Positions 1-8,945 of a stretch of DNA of 64,000 bases are shown one piece after another (the stretch's first letter is position 1; each line of letters starts with the position of its first letter). The notes under the pieces are model-generated. The model saw nothing but the letters and a program-made list of their open reading frames with translations, ran no database searches and was not told where the DNA came from. The DNA is taken from contig USGU01000008.1 of NCBI GenBank assembly GCA_900554415.1, positions 18,366-82,365 of the forward strand, given 5' to 3'. This stretch comes from an uncultured Lachnospiraceae bacterium (lineage in GTDB: Bacteria; Bacillota; Clostridia; Lachnospirales; Lachnospiraceae). Position numbers and translations under genes: made by a program.

Positions 1-1254
1 AATATGAAAGAAGAGCTTGCAGCGAATGGATATGTGGAGTTGTTAGAAGGAAAAGAATGGACAATTTCTCCTGGCGGAAAATATTTTGTCATAAGAAATG
101 GCTCCAGTATCATTGCATTTCAGGTGGGAACAGAACTGGAGAATTATGGGTTCCATGTTGTGGCCTCTCACAGTGATTCGCCGACCTTTAAGGTAAAAGA
201 AAATGCGGAACTTGAAGTGCGTGGAAAGTATACCCAACTGAACACCGAAGGATATGGAGGAATGCTCTGCGCCACATGGATGGACAGACCATTATCTGTT
301 GCCGGGCGTGTATTGGTGTGGGAAGATAACCGGATTGAAACTAGATTATTGAAAATTGACCGGGATTTACTTATGATTCCGAACGTTGCTATTCATATGG
401 ACCGGACGGTAAATGATGGTTACAAATATAATAAGCAGATAGACATGCTGCCGCTTTTTGGAGGAGCAGATACAAAAAAGGGCGATTTTAAGAAATTAAT
501 TGCTGCAGAGCTTGGCGTGGATGAGTCTGCAATATATGGCAGTGACTTGTATTTGTATAATCGCATGGAACCATCCATCTGGGGAGCGAATGAAGAGTTT
601 ATTTCCGCTCCACATCTGGATGACCTTCAGTGTGCTTATTCCGCATTACAGGGATTCTTACAAGGACAGAATTCTAAAAATATCAATGTAATGGCGTGCT
701 ATGATAATGAAGAGGTCGGTTCCGGTACCAAGCAGGGAGCAGGTTCTACATTCCTGTATGACGTGTTTCACAGGGTAAATACTGCACTTGGAAAGCCGGA
801 AGAAGCATATTACCGGGCACTTGCAAACAGTTTTATGCTAAGCGCGGATAATGCTCATGCGGTGCATCCGAATCATCCGGAAAAGACGGATGCGGTCAAT
901 TGTGTATATATGAATGAAGGAATCGTAGTGAAGTCTCATGCAGGACAGAAATATACTAGCGATGCGGTGAGCATTGCAATTTTCCGTAAAATCTGTGAGG
1001 CGGCAGGTGTACCTGTCCAGTTCTTTGCCAACCGTTCTGATATGACAGGAGGAAGTACACTGGGAAATATTTCTTCCACAAAGGTTGCCATGAATTCCGT
1101 TGACATCGGACTTCCACAGCTTGCCATGCACTCTTCTTATGAGACTGCAGGAGTAAAAGATACCTATTACATGGTAAAAGCCATGGAAATGTTTTATAAA
1201 ACAACACTTTTTGAGGTATCAGAAGGTGCATGGAATATTGACGTTCAGGCATAA
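1..1254 (+). CDS. M18 family aminopeptidase (5' partial)
   Basis: Zinc-dependent cytosolic aminopeptidase of the M18 (aspartyl aminopeptidase) family, which removes N-terminal residues from peptides. The reading frame is open from base 1. The first in-frame ATG is at 4, but 416 visible residues is shorter than the usual 430-460 and the sequence begins inside the N-terminal region, so the true start lies upstream. Metal and catalytic landmarks are HSD near residues 56-58 (counting from the ATG at 4), EEVGSG near 236 and SADNAHAVHPN near 280. The gene ends 59 nt before secDF, and the secDF promoter overlaps its 3' end. Family assignment is firm; substrate preference cannot be read. Confidence 0.93.
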   Translation, partial: NMKEELAANGYVELLEGKEWTISPGGKYFVIRNGSSIIAFQVGTELENYGFHVVASHSDSPTFKVKENAELEVRGKYTQLNTEGYGGMLCATWMDRPLSVAGRVLVWEDNRIETRLLKIDRDLLMIPNVAIHMDRTVNDGYKYNKQIDMLPLFGGADTKKGDFKKLIAAELGVDESAIYGSDLYLYNRMEPSIWGANEEFISAPHLDDLQCAYSALQGFLQGQNSKNINVMACYDNEEVGSGTKQGAGSTFLYDVFHRVNTALGKPEEAYYRALANSFMLSADNAHAVHPNHPEKTDAVNCVYMNEGIVVKSHAGQKYTSDAVSIAIFRKICEAAGVPVQFFANRSDMTGGSTLGNISSTKVAMNSVDIGLPQLAMHSSYETAGVKDTYYMVKAMEMFYKTTLFEVSEGAWNIDVQA

Positions 1255-1266
1255 GTCTGTTATACT
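1238..1266 (+). promoter_or_regulatory. SigA promoter for secDF
   Basis: TTGACG at 1238-1243, 17 nt spacer, TATACT at 1261-1266, with an extended -10 TG one base upstream (1258-1259). The -35 element lies within the last codons of the upstream aminopeptidase gene, so secDF can be transcribed independently of it. Confidence 0.75.
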
Positions 1267-1313
1267 TGCTAAGATTGTGAAATAGAAGACGGAAAGAGAA
1301 AGGAAGTAACAAA

Positions 1314-3461
1314 ATGAAAAAGAATAAGGGCGTTTTGAGCCTTATCCTGATTGCGGCACTGACAGTGCTCCTGGGCTTTACATGCATTGTTGGATTTGGG
1401 GAAAACCACACTGGGTCAGCGAGAAATATTAAACTGGGACTGGACTTAAATGGTGGTGTAAGTATTACTTATCAGGTAAAAGGAGATACTCCTACATCAG
1501 AGCAGATGTCAGATACCATTTACAAGTTACAGAAGCGTGTAGAACAGTATAGTAAGGAAGTAAGTGTGTATCAGGAGGGTGACGACCGGATTAATATCGA
1601 AATTCCGGGTGTTACCGATGCAAATGCTATCCTGGAAGAACTTGGTAAACCGGGTTCACTGGAATTTCAGGATATGGATGGCAATGTAGTTCTGGATGGA
1701 ACAGATGTTAAGAGCGCAGAAGCAAAGACACAGCAGAACCAGACTACAAAAGCAAACGAATATGTGGTTGTTCTGTCTCTTACAGATGAAGGAACTACCA
1801 AGTTTGCTCAGGCAACAACAGATAATCTTGGCAAACAGATTGCCATTGTCTATGATGGGGAAACAATCAGTTCTCCAGTTGTAAACAATGTGATTGATGG
1901 TGGAGAAGCATATATTTCCGGCATGAGCAGCTATGAAGCAGCAGAAAACCTTGCTTCTACCATTCGTATCGGTGGACTCCAGCTTGAACTGGAAGAACTC
2001 CGTTCGAACGTAGTTGGAGCACAGCTTGGTTCCGCAGCAATTGAGACAAGCTTAAAAGCAGGTGTAATCGGACTTGCTATTGTATTTGTGTTCATGTGTA
2101 TTGTATATTTGCTTCCAGGATTTGCATCAAGTATTGCACTTTTAATTTACACAGGTATTGTCATTGTACTTTTGAATGCGTTTAACATTACCCTGACACT
2201 TCCGGGTATCGCGGGTATCATCCTTGGTATTGGTATGGCGGTTGATGCGAATGTTATTATTTTCGCACGTGTGCGTGAAGAAATTTCAGCAGGAATCAGT
2301 GTAAAGACTGCACTGAAAAATGGTTTCCAGAAAGCCATGTCTGCAATTCTGGATGGTAATATTACTACTTTGATTGCAGCTTTAGTGCTTTGGATTAAAG
2401 GTTCCGGAACAGTAAAAGGATTTGCACAGACACTGGCACTTGGTATCATTGTATCTATGTTTACTGCACTGGTGGTTACAAGACTTATCATATTTGCGTT
2501 CTATGCAATCGGTATCCGTGATGTGAAGTTCTATGGAAAAACAAAAGAAGTAAGAAAGCCAATCGATTTTCTCGGAAAGAGAAAATACTTCTTTGCACTT
2601 TCTGCACTTGTGATCGTGATTGGTTTCGTAGCTATGGGAATCCAGTCAGCAAATGGAAACGGTGCATTGAATTACAGTCTTGATTTCAAGGGTGGAACTT
2701 CTACCAATGTAACATTTAACGAAGATTATTCTATTGAAGAAATTGACGAAAAGATTGTTCCGGTTGTAGAAGAAACAGTCGGAGATAAGAATGTTCAGAC
2801 TCAGAAGGTAAAAGGAACAAATCAGGTTATTATTAAGACAAAAGCACTTGACCTTGATGGAAGAGAAGCACTGAATAAAGCATTGGTAGATAACTTCGGT
2901 GTAGATGACTCTCTGATTACAGCAGAAAATATCAGTTCTACTGTAAGTTCAGAAATGCGTCAGGATGCAATTATTGCTGTTGCTATCGCAACTATTTGTA
3001 TGTTGATTTACATCTGGTTCCGCTTCAGTGATATCCGTTTCGCTACAAGTGCGGTTATCGCATTGATACATGACGTACTGGTTGTACTTACTTTCTATGC
3101 GATTGCAAGAGTATCGGTAGGTAATACATTTATCGCTTGTATGCTTACTATTGTCGGTTACTCCATTAATGCAACCATCGTTATTTTTGACCGTATCCGT
3201 GAAGAAATGAAGTATAAGAGAAGAGATGAAGATTTGGCGGATGTGGTAAACAAGAGTATTACATACACATTGACAAGAAGTATTTATACTTCCTTTACAA
3301 CAATTGTAATGGTTGCAGTATTATATATTCTTGGTGTAAGCTCCATTAAAGAATTTGCAAGTCCGCTTATGGTTGGATTTATCGGTGGAGCATACTCATC
3401 TGTATGCATTACAGGTGCACTTTGGTATGTAATGAAGAAGCATTCCAAAAAGAAAGCATAA
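1314..3461 (+). CDS. secDF: Fused protein translocase SecDF
   Basis: Single-chain SecD-SecF fusion, the RND-type accessory of the Sec translocon that uses the proton or sodium gradient to help pull secreted proteins across the membrane. At 715 aa it carries both halves: an N-terminal anchor, a SecD block starting around LGLDLNGG (near residue 40), a SecD membrane bundle near 245-400, then a second anchor and the SecF signature LDFKGGTS near 455, and a final membrane bundle. Fused SecDF is common in Firmicutes. The ATG at 1314 follows a GAAAGGAAG ribosome binding site. Own promoter upstream and a strong terminator downstream suggest a monocistronic unit. Confidence 0.95.
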   Translation: MKKNKGVLSLILIAALTVLLGFTCIVGFGENHTGSARNIKLGLDLNGGVSITYQVKGDTPTSEQMSDTIYKLQKRVEQYSKEVSVYQEGDDRINIEIPGVTDANAILEELGKPGSLEFQDMDGNVVLDGTDVKSAEAKTQQNQTTKANEYVVVLSLTDEGTTKFAQATTDNLGKQIAIVYDGETISSPVVNNVIDGGEAYISGMSSYEAAENLASTIRIGGLQLELEELRSNVVGAQLGSAAIETSLKAGVIGLAIVFVFMCIVYLLPGFASSIALLIYTGIVIVLLNAFNITLTLPGIAGIILGIGMAVDANVIIFARVREEISAGISVKTALKNGFQKAMSAILDGNITTLIAALVLWIKGSGTVKGFAQTLALGIIVSMFTALVVTRLIIFAFYAIGIRDVKFYGKTKEVRKPIDFLGKRKYFFALSALVIVIGFVAMGIQSANGNGALNYSLDFKGGTSTNVTFNEDYSIEEIDEKIVPVVEETVGDKNVQTQKVKGTNQVIIKTKALDLDGREALNKALVDNFGVDDSLITAENISSTVSSEMRQDAIIAVAIATICMLIYIWFRFSDIRFATSAVIALIHDVLVVLTFYAIARVSVGNTFIACMLTIVGYSINATIVIFDRIREEMKYKRRDEDLADVVNKSITYTLTRSIYTSFTTIVMVAVLYILGVSSIKEFASPLMVGFIGGAYSSVCITGALWYVMKKHSKKKA

Positions 3462-3485
3462 ATTTAGCAAAAGCGCAAAATAAAG

Positions 3486-3520
3486 AATAAGAATGTGCCC
3501 TGGCACATTCTTATTTTCTA
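3486..3520 (+). terminator. Rho-independent terminator after secDF
   Basis: A 14-bp perfect inverted repeat (3486-3499 with 3502-3515) with a very short loop, followed by a T-rich run TTTTCTATTTC. It ends the secDF transcript before recJ. Confidence 0.85.
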
Positions 3521-3570
3521 TTTCATTAGAAAAGGATATCTGGTAAAAGAAATTGGTAGGAAGGGATAAG

Positions 3571-5331
3571 ATGGAAAAGTGGGTTTTATTAAGAAAAGGA
3601 GCTGATTTTGAACATATCAGCCAAAAATTTCATGTCAGTCCCAGAATTGCATCTCTGATTCGGAACCGGGAGATTGTCGGAGATGAAGCGATTGAACGGT
3701 ATCTGCACGGGACAATAGCTGATTTGTACGATGGTATGTTGATAAAAGACATGGATAAGGCAGTTGCGGTTCTGACAGAGAAAATCCGTGAAGGCAGACG
3801 AATCCGTATCATCGGTGATTATGATATAGATGGAGTCCAGGCAACTTATATTCTGATGGAAGGATTCCGACGTCTGGGAGCTGTTGTGGACAGCGATATC
3901 CCGGATAGAATGACAGATGGATATGGACTGAATCAGAACCTCATAGACCGGGCACTGGAAGCAGGAATTGATACCATCGTGACTTGCGACAATGGGATTG
4001 CAGCGGCAAAAGAGATTGCGTATGCCAAGAGTCTTAATATGGCAGTCGTTGTGACGGACCATCACGAAGTACCATTTGAAGAACAGGATGGAGTCCGCTC
4101 TTATCTGATTCCTCCTGCAGATGCAGTGGTGGACCCTAAGAGAGAGGACTGCCCTTATCCTTTTAAAGAACTTTGCGGTGCGGCGGTGGCATATAAGCTG
4201 GTGGAAGCGCTTACTGAAGCCATGGGAGCAGATGCAGAAGAAGTGGATTATCTGATGGAGAATGTGGCCATCGCAACCATCGGAGATGTGATGGATTTGA
4301 AGGATGAAAATCGGATTTTTGTAAAACAGGGTCTGGAAATGCTGGAACACACTAGAAATCTTGGACTTCAGGCATTAATCGAATGTACTGGAATCAACAA
4401 AGAGGCAATCAGTCCATACCACATTGGATTCGTGCTTGGTCCATGTATCAATGCTTCGGGAAGACTGGATACGGCAAAACGGGCACTGGCACTGCTGAAT
4501 GCCAAAGAGAAGAAAGAGGCAGATGTGCTTGCGGGAGATTTGAAAGCGTTAAATGACAGCAGAAAAGATATGACAGCCCGTGCTCTTGAGGATGCTTTGA
4601 TTCAGGTGGAAACAACGGAAATCCGGGAAGATGATGTGTTGGTCATCTATTTGCCGGACTGCCATGAAAGTCTGGCAGGGATTGTAGCCGGAAAAGTGCG
4701 GGAAAAATATTACAAGCCTGTATTTGTATTAACCAGAGCGGCAGAAGGACTGAAAGGTTCGGGACGCTCTATTGAGACATGGCATATGTATGAAGGAATC
4801 CACAGATGCGCCCATCTTCTTACAAAGTACGGAGGGCATAAGATGGCGGCGGGTTTATCGATGCCGGAAGAAAATCTGGATGCTTTCCGCAGGCTTATTA
4901 ATGAAAAATCCGGAATTACGGAAGACGATTTGGCAGAAAAAATTTCCATAGATATGCAGCTTCCATTTTCCTGTATTACGGAATCTTTTATAAGGGAATT
5001 AAGTGTGCTCGAACCCTTTGGAAAAGGGAATACGAAGCCGTTGTTTGCGGAACGGAATGTACTGGTTAAAAGTGCCCGTATTCTCGGAAAAAACCAAAAT
5101 GTACTGAAACTCAGGGTAGAAGACCAGAGTCGGAAACAGATGGATGCGGTGTATTTTGGAAATATTTCGGATTTTCAGACTTACATAGCCGGAAAATATG
5201 GAAGGGATGCTATGGAGCAGTTACTTCGTGGAAATGGAAGCGGCATATTCATGGCATTTACCTATTATCCGGATATCAATGAGTATCAGGGCATAAAAAA
5301 CGTACAGATTATCGTACAGAATTATAAATAA
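3571..5331 (+). CDS. recJ: Single-strand DNA exonuclease RecJ
   Basis: 5'-3' single-strand-specific exonuclease acting in recombinational and mismatch repair. DHH/DHHA1 architecture: motif I with DYDIDG near residue 80, the DHH motif (TDHHE) near 162-166, and DHHA1 elements including GSGRS and a GGH later in the chain. I chose ATG 3571 (586 aa) because AGGAAGGG lies 5-12 nt upstream. An in-frame TTG at 3553 would add six residues but has no ribosome binding site. The length is normal for short clostridial RecJ. Neighbour order recJ-apt-relA is conserved in Firmicutes. The two metal-coordinating motifs are intact, so it is probably active. Confidence 0.94.
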   Translation: MEKWVLLRKGADFEHISQKFHVSPRIASLIRNREIVGDEAIERYLHGTIADLYDGMLIKDMDKAVAVLTEKIREGRRIRIIGDYDIDGVQATYILMEGFRRLGAVVDSDIPDRMTDGYGLNQNLIDRALEAGIDTIVTCDNGIAAAKEIAYAKSLNMAVVVTDHHEVPFEEQDGVRSYLIPPADAVVDPKREDCPYPFKELCGAAVAYKLVEALTEAMGADAEEVDYLMENVAIATIGDVMDLKDENRIFVKQGLEMLEHTRNLGLQALIECTGINKEAISPYHIGFVLGPCINASGRLDTAKRALALLNAKEKKEADVLAGDLKALNDSRKDMTARALEDALIQVETTEIREDDVLVIYLPDCHESLAGIVAGKVREKYYKPVFVLTRAAEGLKGSGRSIETWHMYEGIHRCAHLLTKYGGHKMAAGLSMPEENLDAFRRLINEKSGITEDDLAEKISIDMQLPFSCITESFIRELSVLEPFGKGNTKPLFAERNVLVKSARILGKNQNVLKLRVEDQSRKQMDAVYFGNISDFQTYIAGKYGRDAMEQLLRGNGSGIFMAFTYYPDINEYQGIKNVQIIVQNYK

Positions 5332-5334
5332 ATT

Positions 5335-5362
5335 TTGAAAAATAAAAAAAATATGTTATACT
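5335..5362 (+). promoter_or_regulatory. SigA promoter for apt-relA
   Basis: TTGAAA (5335-5340), 16 nt spacer, TATACT (5357-5362) with extended -10 TGT (5354-5356). It lies between recJ and apt and probably drives apt, relA and the genes that follow closely. Confidence 0.75.
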
Positions 5363-5404
5363 AAAGAATATTCTGAAATTTTTGACTAAAGGGTGGAATG
5401 GATT

Positions 5405-5929
5405 ATGAAAAAATTAGAAGATTATGTGGTAACAATTCCAGATTTTCCGGAAAAAGGAATCATGTTCCGGGATGTAACAAGCATTTTGGAAGATAAAGAC
5501 GGATTAAAGCTTGCAATTGATTCTTTACAGGAACTTATGAAAGACAAAGAATTTGACGTGATTATCGGGCCGGAATCAAGAGGATTTATTTTCGGTATGC
5601 CGCTGGCATATAATATGCACAAATCATTTGTACCTGTCCGTAAGAAGGGGAAACTTCCTTGTGAGACGGTATCTGTCACATATGAACTGGAATATGGAAG
5701 CGCAGAAATCGAGATTCATAAACGCTCCTTAAAACCTGGAGATAAAGTAATTATCGTAGATGACCTTATGGCTACGGGCGGAACAATCGAAGCGATTACC
5801 AAGTTAGTGGAAAGTCTTGGTGCAGAAGTAGTATCGGTTGTATGCGTCATGGAGCTTATGGGACTGAATGGAAGGAAAAAGTTACAGGGATATGATGTAC
5901 AGAGTGTGATTCAGTATCCTGGTAACTAG
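5405..5929 (+). CDS. apt: Adenine phosphoribosyltransferase
   Basis: Purine salvage enzyme making AMP from adenine and PRPP. The PRPP-binding signature IIVDDLMATGGT is near residues 117-128. ATG 5405 gives 174 aa, the normal APRT length, with AGGGTGG 8 nt upstream. A GTG at 5393 lies within that ribosome binding site and is a poorer start. It precedes the (p)ppGpp gene relA by 43 nt, a common Firmicute arrangement that pairs purine salvage with the purine-derived alarmone. Confidence 0.95.
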   Translation: MKKLEDYVVTIPDFPEKGIMFRDVTSILEDKDGLKLAIDSLQELMKDKEFDVIIGPESRGFIFGMPLAYNMHKSFVPVRKKGKLPCETVSVTYELEYGSAEIEIHKRSLKPGDKVIIVDDLMATGGTIEAITKLVESLGAEVVSVVCVMELMGLNGRKKLQGYDVQSVIQYPGN

Positions 5930-5972
5930 TAAAGTGAGAGATTAGAAAATACGTGAGAAGGAGGGGGAAGAT

Positions 5973-8297
5973 ATGGCAGACGAATTTGGTATTGGACAAG
6001 AACAGTTAATAGAACCATCTGACAAAAAGCTGGAAATTGTAGATGGGCATGCTGTAAAGGCACCCGTTGATTATCAGAACCCGGATGAATTATATAAAAG
6101 CCTGATTGAACGTATCCGGAAGTATCATCCATCGGCAGATATTTCCATGGTAGAGAAGGCTTACCACATTGCGAAAAATGCGCATGAAGGACAGAAAAGA
6201 AAGTCGGGAGAAGAATACATTATCCACCCATTATGGGTTGCCACCATACTGGCACAACTGGAAATGGACAAAGAAACCATTGTTGCAGGTATGTTACACG
6301 ATGTAGTGGAAGATACAGTTATGACCGATGAAGAAATCCGGCAGGAATTCGGTGACGAAGTGGCACTGATCGTAGACGGTGTTACCAAGCTGGGACAATT
6401 GTCTTATTCTACGGATAAGCTGGATGTACAGGCAGAGAATCTTCGTAAGATGTTTCTTGCCATGGCAAAGGATATCCGTGTCATTATTGTAAAGCTGGCT
6501 GACCGTCTGCACAATATGCGTACACTGGAATACATGAAGCCAGAAAAGCAGAAGGAAAAAGCGAAAGAAACCATGGATATCTATGCGCCAATCGCCCAGA
6601 GACTTGGTATTTCCAAGATTAAGATTGAACTGGACGATCTGGCATTGAAATATTCCAATCCGGAAGTGTTCTATGACCTTGTAAAGCAGGTAAATGCACG
6701 TAAGACAGAGCGTGAGGCATTTATCAAGCAGATTGTAGACGAAGTGTCCAAACATATGAAGAATGCTTCGATTGAGGCAGATGTCTATGGAAGGGTAAAG
6801 CATTTCTTCAGTATTTATAAAAAAATGGTCAATCAGGATAAAACCATTGACCAGATATATGACTTGTTTGCCGTGCGTATTATTGTAGATTCGGTACGGG
6901 ACTGTTATGCGGCACTTGGTGTTATCCATGAGATGTACACACCGGTTCCAGGCAGGTTCAAAGACTTTATTGCCATGCCGAAACCGAATATGTATCAGTC
7001 TCTGCATACAACCCTGATGAGCTCCGTTGGACAGCCGTTTGAAATTCAGATCCGTACCAAGGAAATGCATAAGACGGCTGAATATGGTATTGCGGCACAC
7101 TGGAAATACAAAGAGTCGGATGACGGCAAGAAGAGTGTGGAGACCAAAGAAGAAGAGAAGTTGAGCTGGCTTCGCCAGATTCTGGAATGGCAGACGGATA
7201 TGTCGGACAACAAAGAGTTTATGAATCTTTTAAAAGGGGATTTGGACTTATTTGCAGAGGATGTATATTGCTTTACACCGAACGGAGATGTAAAGAATCT
7301 GCCGAACGGTTCTACGCCAATTGATTTTGCCTATGCGATTCATACGGCAGTCGGCAATAAGATGGTCGGGGCAAAGGTAAATGGAAAACTGGTCAGCATT
7401 GAATACAAGATTCAGAACGGTGACCGTATCGAAATCCTGACTTCCCAGAATTCCAAGGGACCGAGCCGTGACTGGCTGAATATTGTCAAGAGTACACAGG
7501 CGAAGAATAAAATCAATAACTGGTTTAAGAAAGAATTTAAAGAAGAAAACATCGTACGTGGAAAAGAATTACTTTCCTCTTATTGCAGAGCCAAGAGTCT
7601 GGTGCTTTCGGATTTGTTAAAGCCGAAATATATGCAGGCAGTGCAGGAAAAGTATGGTTTTAAAGACTGGGATTCCACACTGGCAGCACTTGGACATGGC
7701 GGTTTAAAGGAAGGCCAGATTGTCAACCGTCTGGTGGAAGAATACAGCAAAGACCATAAGAAAGAGATTACAGATGAGACCATTCTGGAAAAGGTGGCAG
7801 AGGCATCCAAGAATAAGGTACACGTTGCCAAATCCAAGAGTGGTATCGTGGTAAAAGGAATCGATGATATGGCAGTCCGGTTCTCCAGATGCTGTAATCC
7901 GGTTCCGGGAGACGAGATTGTGGGCTTTATTACCAGAGGACGTGGAATGTCAATCCACCGGACAGACTGCATCAATATTCTCCATCTTCCAGATGCGGAA
8001 AGAGCCCGTTTGATTCCAGCAGAATGGGGCAAACCGGAAGGCGGTACGGAAGCAGCAAGCTACATGGCTGAAATCAAGATTTATGCACAGGACAGACAAG
8101 GCTTGCTGATGGATATGACGAAGGTATTTACCGAGATGACCATTGATGTGAAATCAATGAATGTAAGAACCAGTAAGCAGGGAACGGCTACGATTGAAGC
8201 AGGCTTTATTGTAAATGGTCGGGATGAACTTGGACGTGTCATCGAAAAGCTCAGACAGTTGCCAGGAATCCTTGATATAGAACGAGCAGTGGGGTAA
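5973..8297 (+). CDS. relA: Bifunctional (p)ppGpp synthetase/hydrolase (RSH)
   Basis: Long RelA/SpoT homologue (774 aa) controlling the stringent response. Domains in order: HD hydrolase with the intact HD and ED pair (LHDVVEDT near 108-115), synthetase domain with YGRVKHFFSIYKKM near 270-283, TGS near 425-485, a conserved Cys/His helical region, and a C-terminal ACT domain. The synthetase carries RFKD, the basic tetrad of bifunctional Rel enzymes, instead of the EFDD of E. coli RelA, so both synthesis and hydrolysis are expected. Start ATG 5973 follows GAAGGAGG. It is followed by the MBL gene with only 8 nt between them. Confidence 0.95.
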   Translation: MADEFGIGQEQLIEPSDKKLEIVDGHAVKAPVDYQNPDELYKSLIERIRKYHPSADISMVEKAYHIAKNAHEGQKRKSGEEYIIHPLWVATILAQLEMDKETIVAGMLHDVVEDTVMTDEEIRQEFGDEVALIVDGVTKLGQLSYSTDKLDVQAENLRKMFLAMAKDIRVIIVKLADRLHNMRTLEYMKPEKQKEKAKETMDIYAPIAQRLGISKIKIELDDLALKYSNPEVFYDLVKQVNARKTEREAFIKQIVDEVSKHMKNASIEADVYGRVKHFFSIYKKMVNQDKTIDQIYDLFAVRIIVDSVRDCYAALGVIHEMYTPVPGRFKDFIAMPKPNMYQSLHTTLMSSVGQPFEIQIRTKEMHKTAEYGIAAHWKYKESDDGKKSVETKEEEKLSWLRQILEWQTDMSDNKEFMNLLKGDLDLFAEDVYCFTPNGDVKNLPNGSTPIDFAYAIHTAVGNKMVGAKVNGKLVSIEYKIQNGDRIEILTSQNSKGPSRDWLNIVKSTQAKNKINNWFKKEFKEENIVRGKELLSSYCRAKSLVLSDLLKPKYMQAVQEKYGFKDWDSTLAALGHGGLKEGQIVNRLVEEYSKDHKKEITDETILEKVAEASKNKVHVAKSKSGIVVKGIDDMAVRFSRCCNPVPGDEIVGFITRGRGMSIHRTDCINILHLPDAERARLIPAEWGKPEGGTEAASYMAEIKIYAQDRQGLLMDMTKVFTEMTIDVKSMNVRTSKQGTATIEAGFIVNGRDELGRVIEKLRQLPGILDIERAVG

Positions 8298-8305
8298 GAA
8301 CAGAA

Positions 8306-8929
8306 ATGAAGATTGAATTATTTGTAACAGGAATTATCAGTACAAATTGTTATATCGTGAGCAATGAAGAAACAAAAGAAGCTATTATTATTGACCCGGC
8401 AGGCATGACGAAAAAGATGATAGCTTATATTGAAGAAGAAGGACTGAAATTACAGGCAATTCTTCTGACGCACGGACATTTTGACCATATTATGGGTATT
8501 GATAAAACAATAGAAACCTTTGGTGAAATGCCAATCTATGTGGAAGAACATGATTTGGCACTTCTGAATAATGCAGACCAGAACGAGTCCATGATTTACA
8601 CTTCAGGATACAGTCATCCGGGCGGAAATGTGATTCATGATGGCGATGTGCTTTCTTTCATTGGACATGACTTTCAGGTAATCCATACACCGGGCCATAC
8701 CGCAGGCGGAGTCTGTTATTATGTGGCAGATGAAGGGGTACTTTTCAGTGGAGATACCTTATTCCGCTGTTCTGTAGGAAGATTTGATTTTGCTACCAGT
8801 AGTAAGGAAGACCTGATTCACTCTGTAAAAGACAAGTTGTTCTTATTGCCGGATGAAACCAATGTTCTTCCGGGACATAGTCATCCGACAACGATTGGAT
8901 ACGAAAAAGAACATAACCCATACGTGTAG
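8306..8929 (+). CDS. MBL-fold hydrolase, glyoxalase II-like
   Basis: Metallo-beta-lactamase-fold hydrolase of 207 aa. The metal-binding HGHFDH motif is near residue 53, later His ligands are in HTPGHTAGG, and an Asp is in SGDTLF. The family includes glyoxalase II and many thioesterases; the substrate is not deducible here. It sits between relA and hemZ, a position kept in many clostridia and where B. subtilis also has a small MBL gene nearby. No sign of damage. Confidence 0.88.
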   Translation: MKIELFVTGIISTNCYIVSNEETKEAIIIDPAGMTKKMIAYIEEEGLKLQAILLTHGHFDHIMGIDKTIETFGEMPIYVEEHDLALLNNADQNESMIYTSGYSHPGGNVIHDGDVLSFIGHDFQVIHTPGHTAGGVCYYVADEGVLFSGDTLFRCSVGRFDFATSSKEDLIHSVKDKLFLLPDETNVLPGHSHPTTIGYEKEHNPYV

Positions 8930-8945
8930 AGAGGATATCGAGAGA

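Noticed and set aside
3589..4350. 253-aa minus-strand open frame opposite recJ
   Set aside because: Shadow of the recJ coding frame, no promoter or ribosome binding site.
6294..7100. 268-aa minus-strand open frame opposite relA
   Set aside because: Composition is rich in Cys, His and Phe as expected for the reverse of a GA-rich gene; no start signals.
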